Below, one piece after another: positions 1 through 5,499 of a DNA stretch of 6,121 nucleotides. Source of the DNA: Dehalococcoidales bacterium (lineage in GTDB: Bacteria > Chloroflexota > Dehalococcoidia > Dehalococcoidales > UBA3254); contig JAQULX010000189.1 in NCBI GenBank assembly GCA_028718465.1, forward strand, positions 1-6,121, written 5' to 3'. Each line of letters starts with the position of its first letter. The first letter of the stretch is position 1. The notes beneath the pieces are model-generated. The model was given only the letters and a program-made list of their open reading frames with translations, was not told the DNA's origin and made no database searches. The position numbers were made by a program, and so were the translations under genes.

Positions 1-1423
1 GGTTTCAGCAGTTACCGGACAGGGTTTGCCGGAACTAAAAGCAGCCATAGAGAAGGCTTTAAGCGCGGCCCAACCGCGCCGGGACACAGGCAGGCCGCGC
101 CTGCCTGTGGACAGGGTTTTTACCATCTCCGGTTCAGGCACGGTAGTCACCGGCACACTGGTAGACGGTACTCTGACGGTAGGGCAGGAGGTGGAAATCC
201 TTCCGCCCGGTCTCAGGTCCCGGGTACGGGGCTTACAAACACACAAGACTCCGCTCAACACGGTCGGCCCCGGCAGCCGGGTGGCTGTGAACCTGGTGGG
301 GCTAAGCCCGGCGGACCTGAAACGGGGACATGTCCTTACCAAACCCGGATGGCTGGAGCCATCCAGAATGCTGGATGCCCGTTTGCGTTTACTGGAGCAG
401 CCGGACAGAGTATTGAAACATGACACGGAGGTCAGCCTGCACACCGGTTCGGCTGAGGTTATGGCCCGGGTCCGTTTGCTGGAGAAAGAAGAAGCCCGTC
501 CCGGTGAGACTACCTGGGTCCAGTTCATACTGGATGAGCCGGTGGCCGTGGTCAACGGAGACCATTATGTTATTCGATCTCCCATGGATACCCTGGGGGG
601 AGGCATCGTGGTGGAAGCCCATCCCAGACAGCGACACCGCCGTTTCCGCCCGGAGATAATAGAGAACCTGAAAGCCCGGGGGGAGGGGAGGGTGGAAGAA
701 ACGCTCCTGGCGGCATTAAAAACCAAACAGCCTCAGGAAGTCAGTAAACTGATATCGCAGAGCAATACAGGTCCGGAATTAGCCCGGCCAGCTATCGAGA
801 CCCTGACGGCGCAGGGCAGGGTGGTGATAGTGGGAGAAGGGGAAAACCGGCTGCTCTTTATCGACTCCGGATGGAAACAATTAGTGGACAATACTATGGC
901 GCTGGTACGGGACTATCACCGCAAATTCCCTTTCCGGCCGGGTATCCCCAAAGCAGAGATCAGCAGCAAGGTCAAGCTGGGAATGCATTTCCAGGGCTTC
1001 ATTCAGAAGCTCTGCGATGACGGTGTACTGGCGGACGAATCGGCGCTGGTACGCCTGCCGGGTTTTCAAATCAGGCTTTCCGGGGAACAGGAGGCCAGGG
1101 TCCGGACATTTCTACATCAACTGGCCCAGAATCCCTTTTCTCCATCTACCGAAGTATTCCTGGAGCCGGACCTGCTGAATCTGCTGGTAGATAAAGGAGA
1201 AGTGGTAAAAACCGCGGCAGGAGTGGTATTTTCCGCTCAGGCTATTCAGGAAATGACAGGCCGGGTTTTAGCGTATATCAAGCAGAACGGTAAGATCACT
1301 CTCGGTGAAACGCGGGACATGTTTCAGAACAGCCGTAAATATGCTCAGGCTTTGCTGGATTATATGGACGAGAGGAAGCTTACCAGACGGGTAGGAGACG
1401 ACCGGGTAGCAGGGCCGGGTTGA
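1..1423 (+). CDS. selB: Selenocysteine-specific translation elongation factor SelB (5'-truncated by window edge)
   Basis: SelB is a cytoplasmic GTPase that delivers Sec-tRNA(Sec) to the ribosome at UGA codons marked by a SECIS hairpin. The frame is open from base 2 (first residues VSAVTGQGLPEL), so the gene starts left of the window and the TTG at 26 is not the start. About 473 residues are visible; the family usually has 610-640, so most of the GTPase domain is missing. VSAVTG matches the G5 end of that domain. An EF-Tu-like beta barrel follows (about residues 33-118, with FTISGSGTVVTGTL), then the third domain (about 120-215, ending near GDHYVIRSP and GGGIVVE). The rest is the SelB-specific array of winged helices that binds SECIS RNA. 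The last one has the family pattern ITLGETRDMFQNSRKYAQALL and ends in DRVAGPG. Stop TGA is at 1421-1423. selA is often found just upstream in other genomes, but that side is not visible. Family call is very secure. Confidence 0.96.
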   Translation, partial: VSAVTGQGLPELKAAIEKALSAAQPRRDTGRPRLPVDRVFTISGSGTVVTGTLVDGTLTVGQEVEILPPGLRSRVRGLQTHKTPLNTVGPGSRVAVNLVGLSPADLKRGHVLTKPGWLEPSRMLDARLRLLEQPDRVLKHDTEVSLHTGSAEVMARVRLLEKEEARPGETTWVQFILDEPVAVVNGDHYVIRSPMDTLGGGIVVEAHPRQRHRRFRPEIIENLKARGEGRVEETLLAALKTKQPQEVSKLISQSNTGPELARPAIETLTAQGRVVIVGEGENRLLFIDSGWKQLVDNTMALVRDYHRKFPFRPGIPKAEISSKVKLGMHFQGFIQKLCDDGVLADESALVRLPGFQIRLSGEQEARVRTFLHQLAQNPFSPSTEVFLEPDLLNLLVDKGEVVKTAAGVVFSAQAIQEMTGRVLAYIKQNGKITLGETRDMFQNSRKYAQALLDYMDERKLTRRVGDDRVAGPG

Positions 1424-1443
1424 GGTGGACACCTTTCCTTCTT

Positions 1444-1671
1444 CTAGTCCAGTACGATCACCAGTACTACTGCCAGTAATACGACTCCAAGGACAAAATA
1501 GGTAACCAGTCGCAGTATCCACGTCTTGTTTCTCCTGAGCCGGCTGTACACTTGCTGTCTTTTTTCGGCGGCTTGCAGTTTCTTTTGTTCGGCAGCCTGC
1601 TGCTGGAACTGTCTTCTGACCAGCTCCAGTCGCTTGTATACTTCCGGCTTGTGCTCCTTGTTCTGCCTCAT
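1444..1671 (-). CDS. Small C-terminally membrane-anchored protein with a charged coiled-coil-like N-terminus, unknown function
   Basis: I do not recognise this 75-residue protein. Residues 1-48 are very polar, rich in Q, K, R, E and A (for example FQQQAAEQKKLQAAEKRQQ), and look helical, probably a coiled coil. Residues 51-75 form one hydrophobic helix (WILRLVTYFVLGVVLLAVVL...) ending at the stop, with a basic patch RLRRNK before it. By the positive-inside rule the N-terminus would be cytoplasmic, giving a tail-anchored topology. The charged-then-hydrophobic layout is what makes it look like a real gene. The only ATG is at 1671, and the Shine-Dalgarno is weak (GAG about 15 bases upstream, then an AT run). 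It converges on selB with 20 bases between stops, so it is not in the selB operon. It lies 107 bases downstream of the permease gene on the same strand and could be its distal partner or have its own promoter. Confidence 0.62.
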   Translation of the reverse strand: MRQNKEHKPEVYKRLELVRRQFQQQAAEQKKLQAAEKRQQVYSRLRRNKTWILRLVTYFVLGVVLLAVVLVIVLD

Positions 1672-1733
1672 ATATATATCTTAACTCTATTTACTGAACT
1701 ACGAAAATGATCTACCGCCGGGTTATTGTCATT

Positions 1734-1758
1734 CCCGATCCGGCCCGAATCCGGGCTG
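1734..1758. repeat. GC-rich near-tandem/inverted repeat in the spacer after the permease gene
   Basis: CCCGATCCGG (1734-1743) is followed directly by CCCGAATCCGG (1744-1754), the same unit with one extra A. The second copy forms a hairpin: CGGCCCG (1741-1747), loop AATC, CGGGCTG (1752-1758), seven pairs including one G-U on the plus strand. It lies 21-45 bases past the permease stop (minus strand) and has no T-run on either side, so it is a weak candidate for an intrinsic terminator. The preceding GTCATTCCCG resembles the edge of common intergenic REP-like repeats, which is an inference from memory. It may simply be a small structured spacer. Confidence 0.4.
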
Positions 1759-1778
1759 AAATATAGAACAGTAAAAGT

Positions 1779-2612
1779 TTATGTTATCGCCTGTATACTG
1801 GAGATTATCCACTCGAACACTCCCAGCATATCCAGGCTGATCAAAAACAGCAGAGAGACGAAAATATAATTTAGCTGTTTTTCAGTCAGCCTGTGAGCGG
1901 TGACAGCCCCTACCTGCACCATGAAAATACTAGTTACGGCCAGGGCAATCCAGGCAGGCCAGTAGATATAGCCGATGGTGTATGCGGGCAGCCCGGTTTG
2001 CTGTATGCCGTTAAGAATATAGCCGATAATCCCGCCGACGCTGGTAAAAAGCATCATCCCCAGGGAGGTGGCCGCGGCGCTGCGGATGCGGAATCTCAGC
2101 ACCAGCACCAGCGCCGGAACTACTATGACTCCTCCGCCGATGCCCATGATACCGGTAATGATACCGATTGGCAGCGCCAGGATAAACCATAACCAGCGGT
2201 TTTCTCGTATTGGGCGCTCGGTATCGGATACTTTCACGGTCAGCATGCGGATAACAATCAGGAGGGCCATGATACCGAACCCGATTCTTAATGAGGCTCC
2301 CGGAAGCCGGGAAGCGATGCCGGCGCCGGCGAAGCTGCCGATGGCGGTGAAGATGCCCATAAAAACGGCAACTCTCCAGTTAAGGTTACCCAGGCGATGG
2401 TGCCGCCAGACTCCGCTGGCGGCAGTGGGTAAAATCACCGCCAGTGAGGTGGCAAAGGACATTTTAACCGCCAGATCGGTATTGATGCCCTGGAAAGTAT
2501 ATAGCCAGTACTGAATCGGAGTCATCAAGATACCGCCACCGATCCCTAATAGTCCGCTGACAAAACCGATTGCCAGACCGGTCCCTAGTAGAATTATCAG
2601 TACTGCTGGCAT
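1779..2612 (-). CDS. TauE/SafE-family (DUF81) membrane permease, putative sulfite/organosulfur exporter
   Basis: This is a 277-residue integral membrane protein of the TauE/SafE family, whose known members move sulfite, sulfoacetate or related small anions across the cytoplasmic membrane. It shows the family's internal duplication: FVSGLLGIGGGILMTPIQ near residues 17-34 and IITGIMGIGGGVIVVPALV near 151-169, each with the GIGGG turn. Each is followed by a helix with a TSL motif (ATSLAVILPTAASG, about 54-67, and ATSLGMMLFTSVGG, about 181-194). Seven to eight hydrophobic segments are visible and the length is typical. I take ATG at 2612 as the start; a TTG one codon upstream would add one residue. 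The ATG shares its A with the TGA stop of the thiamine-binding gene upstream (TGATG), so translation is probably coupled. A weak GGGA lies 8 bases before. The substrate cannot be read from sequence; the partner gene hints at a thiamine- or sulfur-linked compound. Confidence 0.9.
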   Translation of the reverse strand: MPAVLIILLGTGLAIGFVSGLLGIGGGILMTPIQYWLYTFQGINTDLAVKMSFATSLAVILPTAASGVWRHHRLGNLNWRVAVFMGIFTAIGSFAGAGIASRLPGASLRIGFGIMALLIVIRMLTVKVSDTERPIRENRWLWFILALPIGIITGIMGIGGGVIVVPALVLVLRFRIRSAAATSLGMMLFTSVGGIIGYILNGIQQTGLPAYTIGYIYWPAWIALAVTSIFMVQVGAVTAHRLTEKQLNYIFVSLLFLISLDMLGVFEWIISSIQAIT

Positions 2613-2935
2613 CAAGTTGTTCCCGGACCATTCCCCTCCCCCAGAACTTTCCTCAGCGACTTTAATTTACTGGACAAAGTGGTCTCTTTATCCAGTCGGT
2701 CATCGATCCGAACGATAGTCTCGACCCTTTGAGCACCTCCATCCACGACTGCCTGATGCATTTTTTGCACCGCTTCCAGCAGGCGGTCCATTCTCCCCTG
2801 AACGATTGTGCCCATTGAGGTCAATTCATAATCAATTTCCGGTATACCCTCCAGTGCACGTACAGCCATGGCGACATACTTGCTCAAGGATGTTCCTGCC
2901 CCCATCGGTACTACGGTAATTTCCATTAATGCCAT
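2612..2935 (-). CDS. MTH1187-family thiamine-binding protein (PF01910, formerly DUF77)
   Basis: This 107-residue soluble protein belongs to the small ferredoxin-fold family of archaeal MTH1187 and yeast YBL001c. Members bind thiamine or related pyrimidines and form oligomers; no enzymatic activity is established. Family hallmarks are all present: EITVVPMGAGTSLSKYVA (residues 5-22), YELTSMGTIVQG (36-47), and the last conserved block VETIVRIDDRLDK (71-83) followed by LSSKLKSL (88-94). Length is normal. There is no signal peptide or membrane segment. ATG 2935 is chosen because AAGGAGG lies 6 bases upstream; the ATG at 2926, which would give MEITVV, would sit 15 bases from it. It is the first gene of a two-gene operon and overlaps the permease gene by one base. 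This suggests that the pair works together, with the soluble protein perhaps sensing or buffering the permease's ligand. That role is inference. Confidence 0.92.
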   Translation of the reverse strand: MALMEITVVPMGAGTSLSKYVAMAVRALEGIPEIDYELTSMGTIVQGRMDRLLEAVQKMHQAVVDGGAQRVETIVRIDDRLDKETTLSSKLKSLRKVLGEGNGPGTT

Positions 2936-2941
2936 GCCTTT

Positions 2942-2948
2942 CCTCCTT
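2942..2948 (-). promoter_or_regulatory. Strong Shine-Dalgarno of the thiamine-binding gene
   Basis: On the minus strand AAGGAGG lies 6 bases before ATG 2935. It fixes that start over the in-frame ATG three codons later. Confidence 0.85.
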
Positions 2949-2952
2949 CGCT

Positions 2953-2969
2953 CTGCCGGAGTGCGGCAG
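2953..2969 (-). promoter_or_regulatory. Hairpin in the 5' leader of the thiamine-binding/permease operon
   Basis: CTGCCG (2953-2958) and CGGCAG (2964-2969) form a perfect 6-bp stem with a 5-base loop, only 4 bases upstream of the Shine-Dalgarno in the minus-strand transcript. Further upstream, CCGGC and CCTGCAAGC segments could pair with the same arms, so alternative folds are possible. I do not find the conserved TPP-riboswitch core (CTGAGA and its partner), so this is not a recognisable thiamine riboswitch. Any regulatory role is speculative. Confidence 0.35.
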
Positions 2970-3012
2970 CTTGCAGGCTTGTTGCCGGTAAAATCCGGGA
3001 GATATATTTCTT

Positions 3013-3042
3013 ATTATAATAGCAAAACAAAGTCAAAGACAG
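3013..3042 (-). promoter_or_regulatory. Candidate promoter for the thiamine-binding/permease operon
   Basis: Read on the minus strand, an extended -10 TGCTATTAT (3016-3024) overlaps a perfect TATAAT (3013-3018). A -35-like CTGTCT (3037-3042) lies 18 bases before TATAAT. A closer TTGACT (3031-3036) matches -35 better but is only 12 bases away. Transcription would start near 3009 and give a leader of about 70 bases. It is the best -10 in the control region; the -35 is uncertain. Confidence 0.42.
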
Positions 3043-3043
3043 T

Positions 3044-3071
3044 ATGGTAATAACCGGATGGTAATAACCGG
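3044..3071. repeat. Perfect 14-bp tandem repeat, possible regulator-binding site
   Basis: ATGGTAATAACCGG occurs at 3044-3057 and again, with no gap, at 3058-3071. Each unit contains GGTAATAACC, an imperfect inverted repeat (GGT...ACC). It sits immediately upstream of the candidate minus-strand promoter and about 140 bases before the plus-strand gene, a normal place for an activator or repressor. The 14-base period is not a full helical turn, so the two copies would face different sides of DNA. A recent slippage duplication is the simple alternative. Confidence 0.5.
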
Positions 3072-3112
3072 AGTTAGAAATCAAACCTGAGGCATGCATA
3101 CGGCAGTAATAT

Positions 3113-3127
3113 CCTGTTATTAACAGG
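3113..3127. promoter_or_regulatory. 15-bp perfect palindrome, candidate operator
   Basis: CCTGTTATTAACAGG is a perfect inverted repeat of 7-base arms around a central T. It lies 86 bases before the ATG of the exported-protein gene and contains GTTATTA, the complement of the TAATAAC core in the tandem repeat 45-70 bases away. This suggests one regulator with several sites in the divergent region. As RNA it would be a stem with a tiny loop followed by TTCTT, so a weak terminator is the alternative. Confidence 0.4.
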
Positions 3128-3196
3128 TTCTTAATAATTAGTTGATACCATAAAAAATATGAGATCAAGCCCCTCTCAAGGGCGAGTAGAACTCAG

Positions 3197-3205
3197 AAAA
3201 GGAGG
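3197..3205 (+). promoter_or_regulatory. Strong Shine-Dalgarno of the exported-protein gene
   Basis: AAAAGGAGG ends 7 bases before ATG 3213. It decides that start over the in-frame ATG at 3159, which would add 18 polar residues before the signal sequence and has no such site. Confidence 0.85.
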
Positions 3206-3212
3206 ATACGAT

Positions 3213-3689
3213 ATGCGGTTAAAGAGAAGATGGGCAATTATAGCGGTGGTGGCCGTGGTGGTGCTGGTATTGACAGGCGTTATCGGCGGCCTTGTCAGCG
3301 CGCAGACTCCAACCCCGTCGACCACACCGACGCCGACCGGGATCCCCGAAGCAGGAGATGAATTCTTAGCCCGGGTTGCCGAGATTCTGGGTATCGAGCA
3401 GGCCGACCTGGAAGCGGCTGTAAAGCAAGCTGCCCAGGAGATGCAGGATGAGAGGATCCAGGACCGGCTCGACAAGCTTGTGGAACAGGGCAAGCTGACT
3501 CAAGAACAGGCTGACGAATACCTGGATTGGTGGCAGTCCAGGCCAGATGTTCCGGAAGGCTGGAATGCTTTTCCAGGACTGGGCCCACGGGGCATGATGT
3601 CCAATGGCAAGATGGGAGTCCGCGGCGGTTTTCACTGCGGTCCCCGGTTTAATGCCAACCAGGCGACCGAACCTGCAGCTACAGAGTAG
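3213..3689 (+). CDS. Small exported or membrane-anchored protein with a DUF2680-like helical domain, unknown function
   Basis: The 158-residue product starts with a basic n-region (MRLKRRW) and a hydrophobic helix (about 8-28). LVSA followed by Q at residue 31 looks like a signal-peptidase I site, though the helix could stay as an anchor. A Pro/Thr linker follows (TPTPSTTPTPTG, about 32-43). The folded part is helical: FLARVAEILGIEQADLEAAVKQA (about 51-73), then EQGKLTQEQADEYLDWWQSRPD (91-112). The "GKLTQEQAD...WWQSRP" pattern matches the family I know as DUF2680, common in Clostridia and Chloroflexota; I cannot run a profile search to confirm it. The tail is rich in Gly, Met and Arg (GMMSNGKMGVRGGFHCGPRF) with a single His-Cys pair. 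It acts outside the cytoplasmic membrane; its role is unknown. It is monocistronic, divergent from the thiamine-binding operon, and convergent with proS across a hairpin. Confidence 0.85.
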   Translation: MRLKRRWAIIAVVAVVVLVLTGVIGGLVSAQTPTPSTTPTPTGIPEAGDEFLARVAEILGIEQADLEAAVKQAAQEMQDERIQDRLDKLVEQGKLTQEQADEYLDWWQSRPDVPEGWNAFPGLGPRGMMSNGKMGVRGGFHCGPRFNANQATEPAATE

Positions 3690-3711
3690 TAAAGTGACCC
3701 GGTTTACCCTC

Positions 3712-3745
3712 AACCCCCTTCCCCCACGCTCCAGGGAAGGGGGTT
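3712..3745. terminator. Perfect 12-bp hairpin between two convergent genes, likely bidirectional terminator
   Basis: AACCCCCTTCCC (3712-3723) and GGGAAGGGGGTT (3734-3745) pair perfectly around a 10-base loop. It starts 22 bases after the exported-protein stop and 7 bases after the proS stop read from the other strand, exactly where both transcripts should end. Neither side has a proper T-run (AATAATATTAT on one side, GAGGG on the other), so it is not a textbook intrinsic terminator. Similar CCCCTTCCC...GGGAAGGGG hairpins recur in some Chloroflexota genomes, so it could be one copy of a dispersed repeat (inference). Confidence 0.68.
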
Positions 3746-3752
3746 AATAATA

Positions 3753-5468
3753 TTATCCCGCGGCTAATTCTTTATCGATCAGGTCCTTAAGATAGTCTAC
3801 GATGCCGTTTAAGGGCATGATCTGGGCTTTTTTATCTGTGCGGCGCTTGAATTCGACATTATTGCCTTCCAGGGTACGAGTGCTGAGAGTTATCCTGAAG
3901 GGGATGCCGATCAGGTCGGCGTCATTGAACTTCACGCCGGGGGTTTCCAGCCGGTCGTCAAAGAGTACTTCGATGCCTCGATCCTGCATATCCTGATAAA
4001 GCTTCCCGGCTGCCTCCGCGACCTTCGGATTGTCCATGAAAAGACCGCATAGATGGACATGGTAAGGAGCAATGGGCAGCGGCCAGATAATGCCTTTATC
4101 ATCATGGTTCTGTTCGATGGCAGCGGCCACCATGCGTCCGACACCAATGCCGTAGCACCCCATTACGACCGGACGGGAGACACCGTCCTCATCCAGGAAA
4201 CGGGCGCCCAGCTTTTCACTGAGGGATGTTCCCAGTTTAAAAATATGTCCTACCTCGATGCCTCGAGTGGAAGAGAGGGCGCACTGGCACTGAGGACAGC
4301 CTTCGCCGGCTTTAGCCCGGGCGATATCCTGGATGATATCCACTTTAAAATCCCGCTGGTAGTTCACATTCCTGAAATGGGTATCCTTCTTGTTGCCGCC
4401 GGCAAAATAGTTGACTCCGGCGACTACGGAATCGTCTCCGATGATTTTAATACGGCCATTTTGACCGACCGGAGAGACGAACCCGGCGACCAGTCCGGCC
4501 GCTGATACTTCGGCTTCAGTGGCCAGCCGCAGCTCGGCTCCGCGCAGAACTTTTTTCAACTTGACCTCGTTGATTTCCAGGTCGCCGCGGATAACCGCCA
4601 TGACCAGGCTGTCATCGGCCGCATAAAGCACGACTTTCAGAGTACGGTTGGGATCGACTTTAAGGAACCGGGAAATTTCATCTATGGAGGTCAGTCCGGG
4701 GGTGCTGACTTCTTCCAGAGGCAGAGGTTTCTCTACCTCGATCTTGCTCTTGATGCTGACCATTTTCTCGACATTGGCGGCGCACTTGCATTTCTCACAG
4801 AAAATAATTTCATCCTCGCCGCTAGAGGCGACCAACATGAACTCCTGGGAGTCCTTGCCGCCGATAGCGCCACTGTCCGCGTCTACCAGGAGGGCGGGCA
4901 GGCCGCAGCGGGAATAGATATTGACATAAGCCTGGCGCATCTTCTGATAGCTGACATCCAGCCCCTCATCGTCTTTATCGAAGCTGTAAAGGTCTTTCAT
5001 TATAAACTCGCGAACGCGGAGGAGGCCGCCGCGGGGGCGAGGTTCATCCCGGAGTTTGACCTGAATCTGGTACAGCATCTGCGGCAGATCGCGGTAGCTC
5101 TGGATGTAATGGGCTGCCAGATCAGTAATGACCTCCTCGTGGGTAGGACCGAGAACCAGATCGTGGCCCCGGCGGTCCTTGAGGTGAAAAAGAGTCTCTC
5201 CAAAGGAGGATTCCCTGCCGGACTTCTGCCATATTTCACGCGGATGGATCACCGGCATAATCAATTCCTGTCCGCCGGCCTTATTCATCTCGTCACGGAT
5301 AATTTCTTCTATCTTGAACAGCACCCGCCTGCCCAGAGGCAGCATGGAATAGACCCCGGCGGTCAACTGGTTGATCATGCCGGCTCTCAGCAGGTATTGA
5401 TGGCTGATGGTATCGGCATCGGAAGGCACTTCCCTTAAGGTTTTTCCAAATAGTCTTGATACGCGCAT
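3753..5468 (-). CDS. proS: Proline-tRNA ligase (prolyl-tRNA synthetase, bacterial type with editing domain)
   Basis: This cytoplasmic class II enzyme charges tRNA(Pro) with proline using ATP. At 571 residues it matches the long bacterial form (E. coli about 572). The catalytic core shows the TXE loop GPTHEE (108-112), motif 2 RDEPRPRGGLLRVREF (140-155) and motif 3 GIGVGRMVAAAIE (440-452). Between motifs 2 and 3 lies the YbaK-like insertion (about 240-385) that hydrolyses Ala-tRNA(Pro); Lys278 in TLKVVLY fits the catalytic editing lysine, and GFVSPVG and NVNYQRDF are also present. Two Cys clusters flank the insertion, CEKCKC (224-229) and CPQCQC (391-396), possibly a zinc site. The C-terminal anticodon-binding domain (about 465-571) follows, with FDDRLETPGVKFNDADLIGIP. 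ATG 5468 has GGAG 5 bases upstream. It follows ispG by 31 bases on the same strand, probably co-transcribed. Confidence 0.98.
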   Translation of the reverse strand: MRVSRLFGKTLREVPSDADTISHQYLLRAGMINQLTAGVYSMLPLGRRVLFKIEEIIRDEMNKAGGQELIMPVIHPREIWQKSGRESSFGETLFHLKDRRGHDLVLGPTHEEVITDLAAHYIQSYRDLPQMLYQIQVKLRDEPRPRGGLLRVREFIMKDLYSFDKDDEGLDVSYQKMRQAYVNIYSRCGLPALLVDADSGAIGGKDSQEFMLVASSGEDEIIFCEKCKCAANVEKMVSIKSKIEVEKPLPLEEVSTPGLTSIDEISRFLKVDPNRTLKVVLYAADDSLVMAVIRGDLEINEVKLKKVLRGAELRLATEAEVSAAGLVAGFVSPVGQNGRIKIIGDDSVVAGVNYFAGGNKKDTHFRNVNYQRDFKVDIIQDIARAKAGEGCPQCQCALSSTRGIEVGHIFKLGTSLSEKLGARFLDEDGVSRPVVMGCYGIGVGRMVAAAIEQNHDDKGIIWPLPIAPYHVHLCGLFMDNPKVAEAAGKLYQDMQDRGIEVLFDDRLETPGVKFNDADLIGIPFRITLSTRTLEGNNVEFKRRTDKKAQIMPLNGIVDYLKDLIDKELAAG

Positions 5469-5499
5469 TTTTTCTCCAATCTTTATACCGTATGTAAAA

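Noticed and set aside
1421..1423. selB TGA as a possible selenocysteine codon
   Set aside because: The protein already ends with the usual winged-helix C-terminus, and the opposite-strand gene begins 20 bases later; TGA is simply the stop.
1423..1440. Intrinsic terminator after selB (AGGTGGACACCT then TTCCTTCTT)
   Set aside because: The stem is only 4-5 bp with a 2-4 base loop and the T-run is interrupted; too weak to call.
1268..1522. 84-codon minus-strand frame across the selB 3' end
   Set aside because: It overlaps both selB and the small membrane protein gene out of frame and has no supporting features.
2068..2514. 148-codon open frame on the plus strand inside the permease gene
   Set aside because: Antisense to a well-supported membrane protein; its composition (many R, P, M, T) is typical of the reverse complement of hydrophobic codons.
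2926..3168. 80-codon minus-strand frame through the control region
   Set aside because: It starts at a TTG with no ribosome site, overlaps the real start and Shine-Dalgarno of the thiamine-binding gene, and covers the candidate promoter.
2936..3212. TPP riboswitch or tRNA (including tRNA-Sec) in the long spacer
   Set aside because: I see no CTGAGA/thi-box core, no T-loop GGTTCGAATCC-like segment and no CCA end on either strand.
3747..3756. 10-bp palindrome ATAATATTAT at the proS 3' end
   Set aside because: A short AT-only palindrome overlapping the stop codon, expected by chance.
4053..4505. 150-codon open frame on the plus strand inside proS
   Set aside because: It is antisense to the editing and motif 3 region of a clearly conserved gene; the translation looks like no family and there is no ribosome site.
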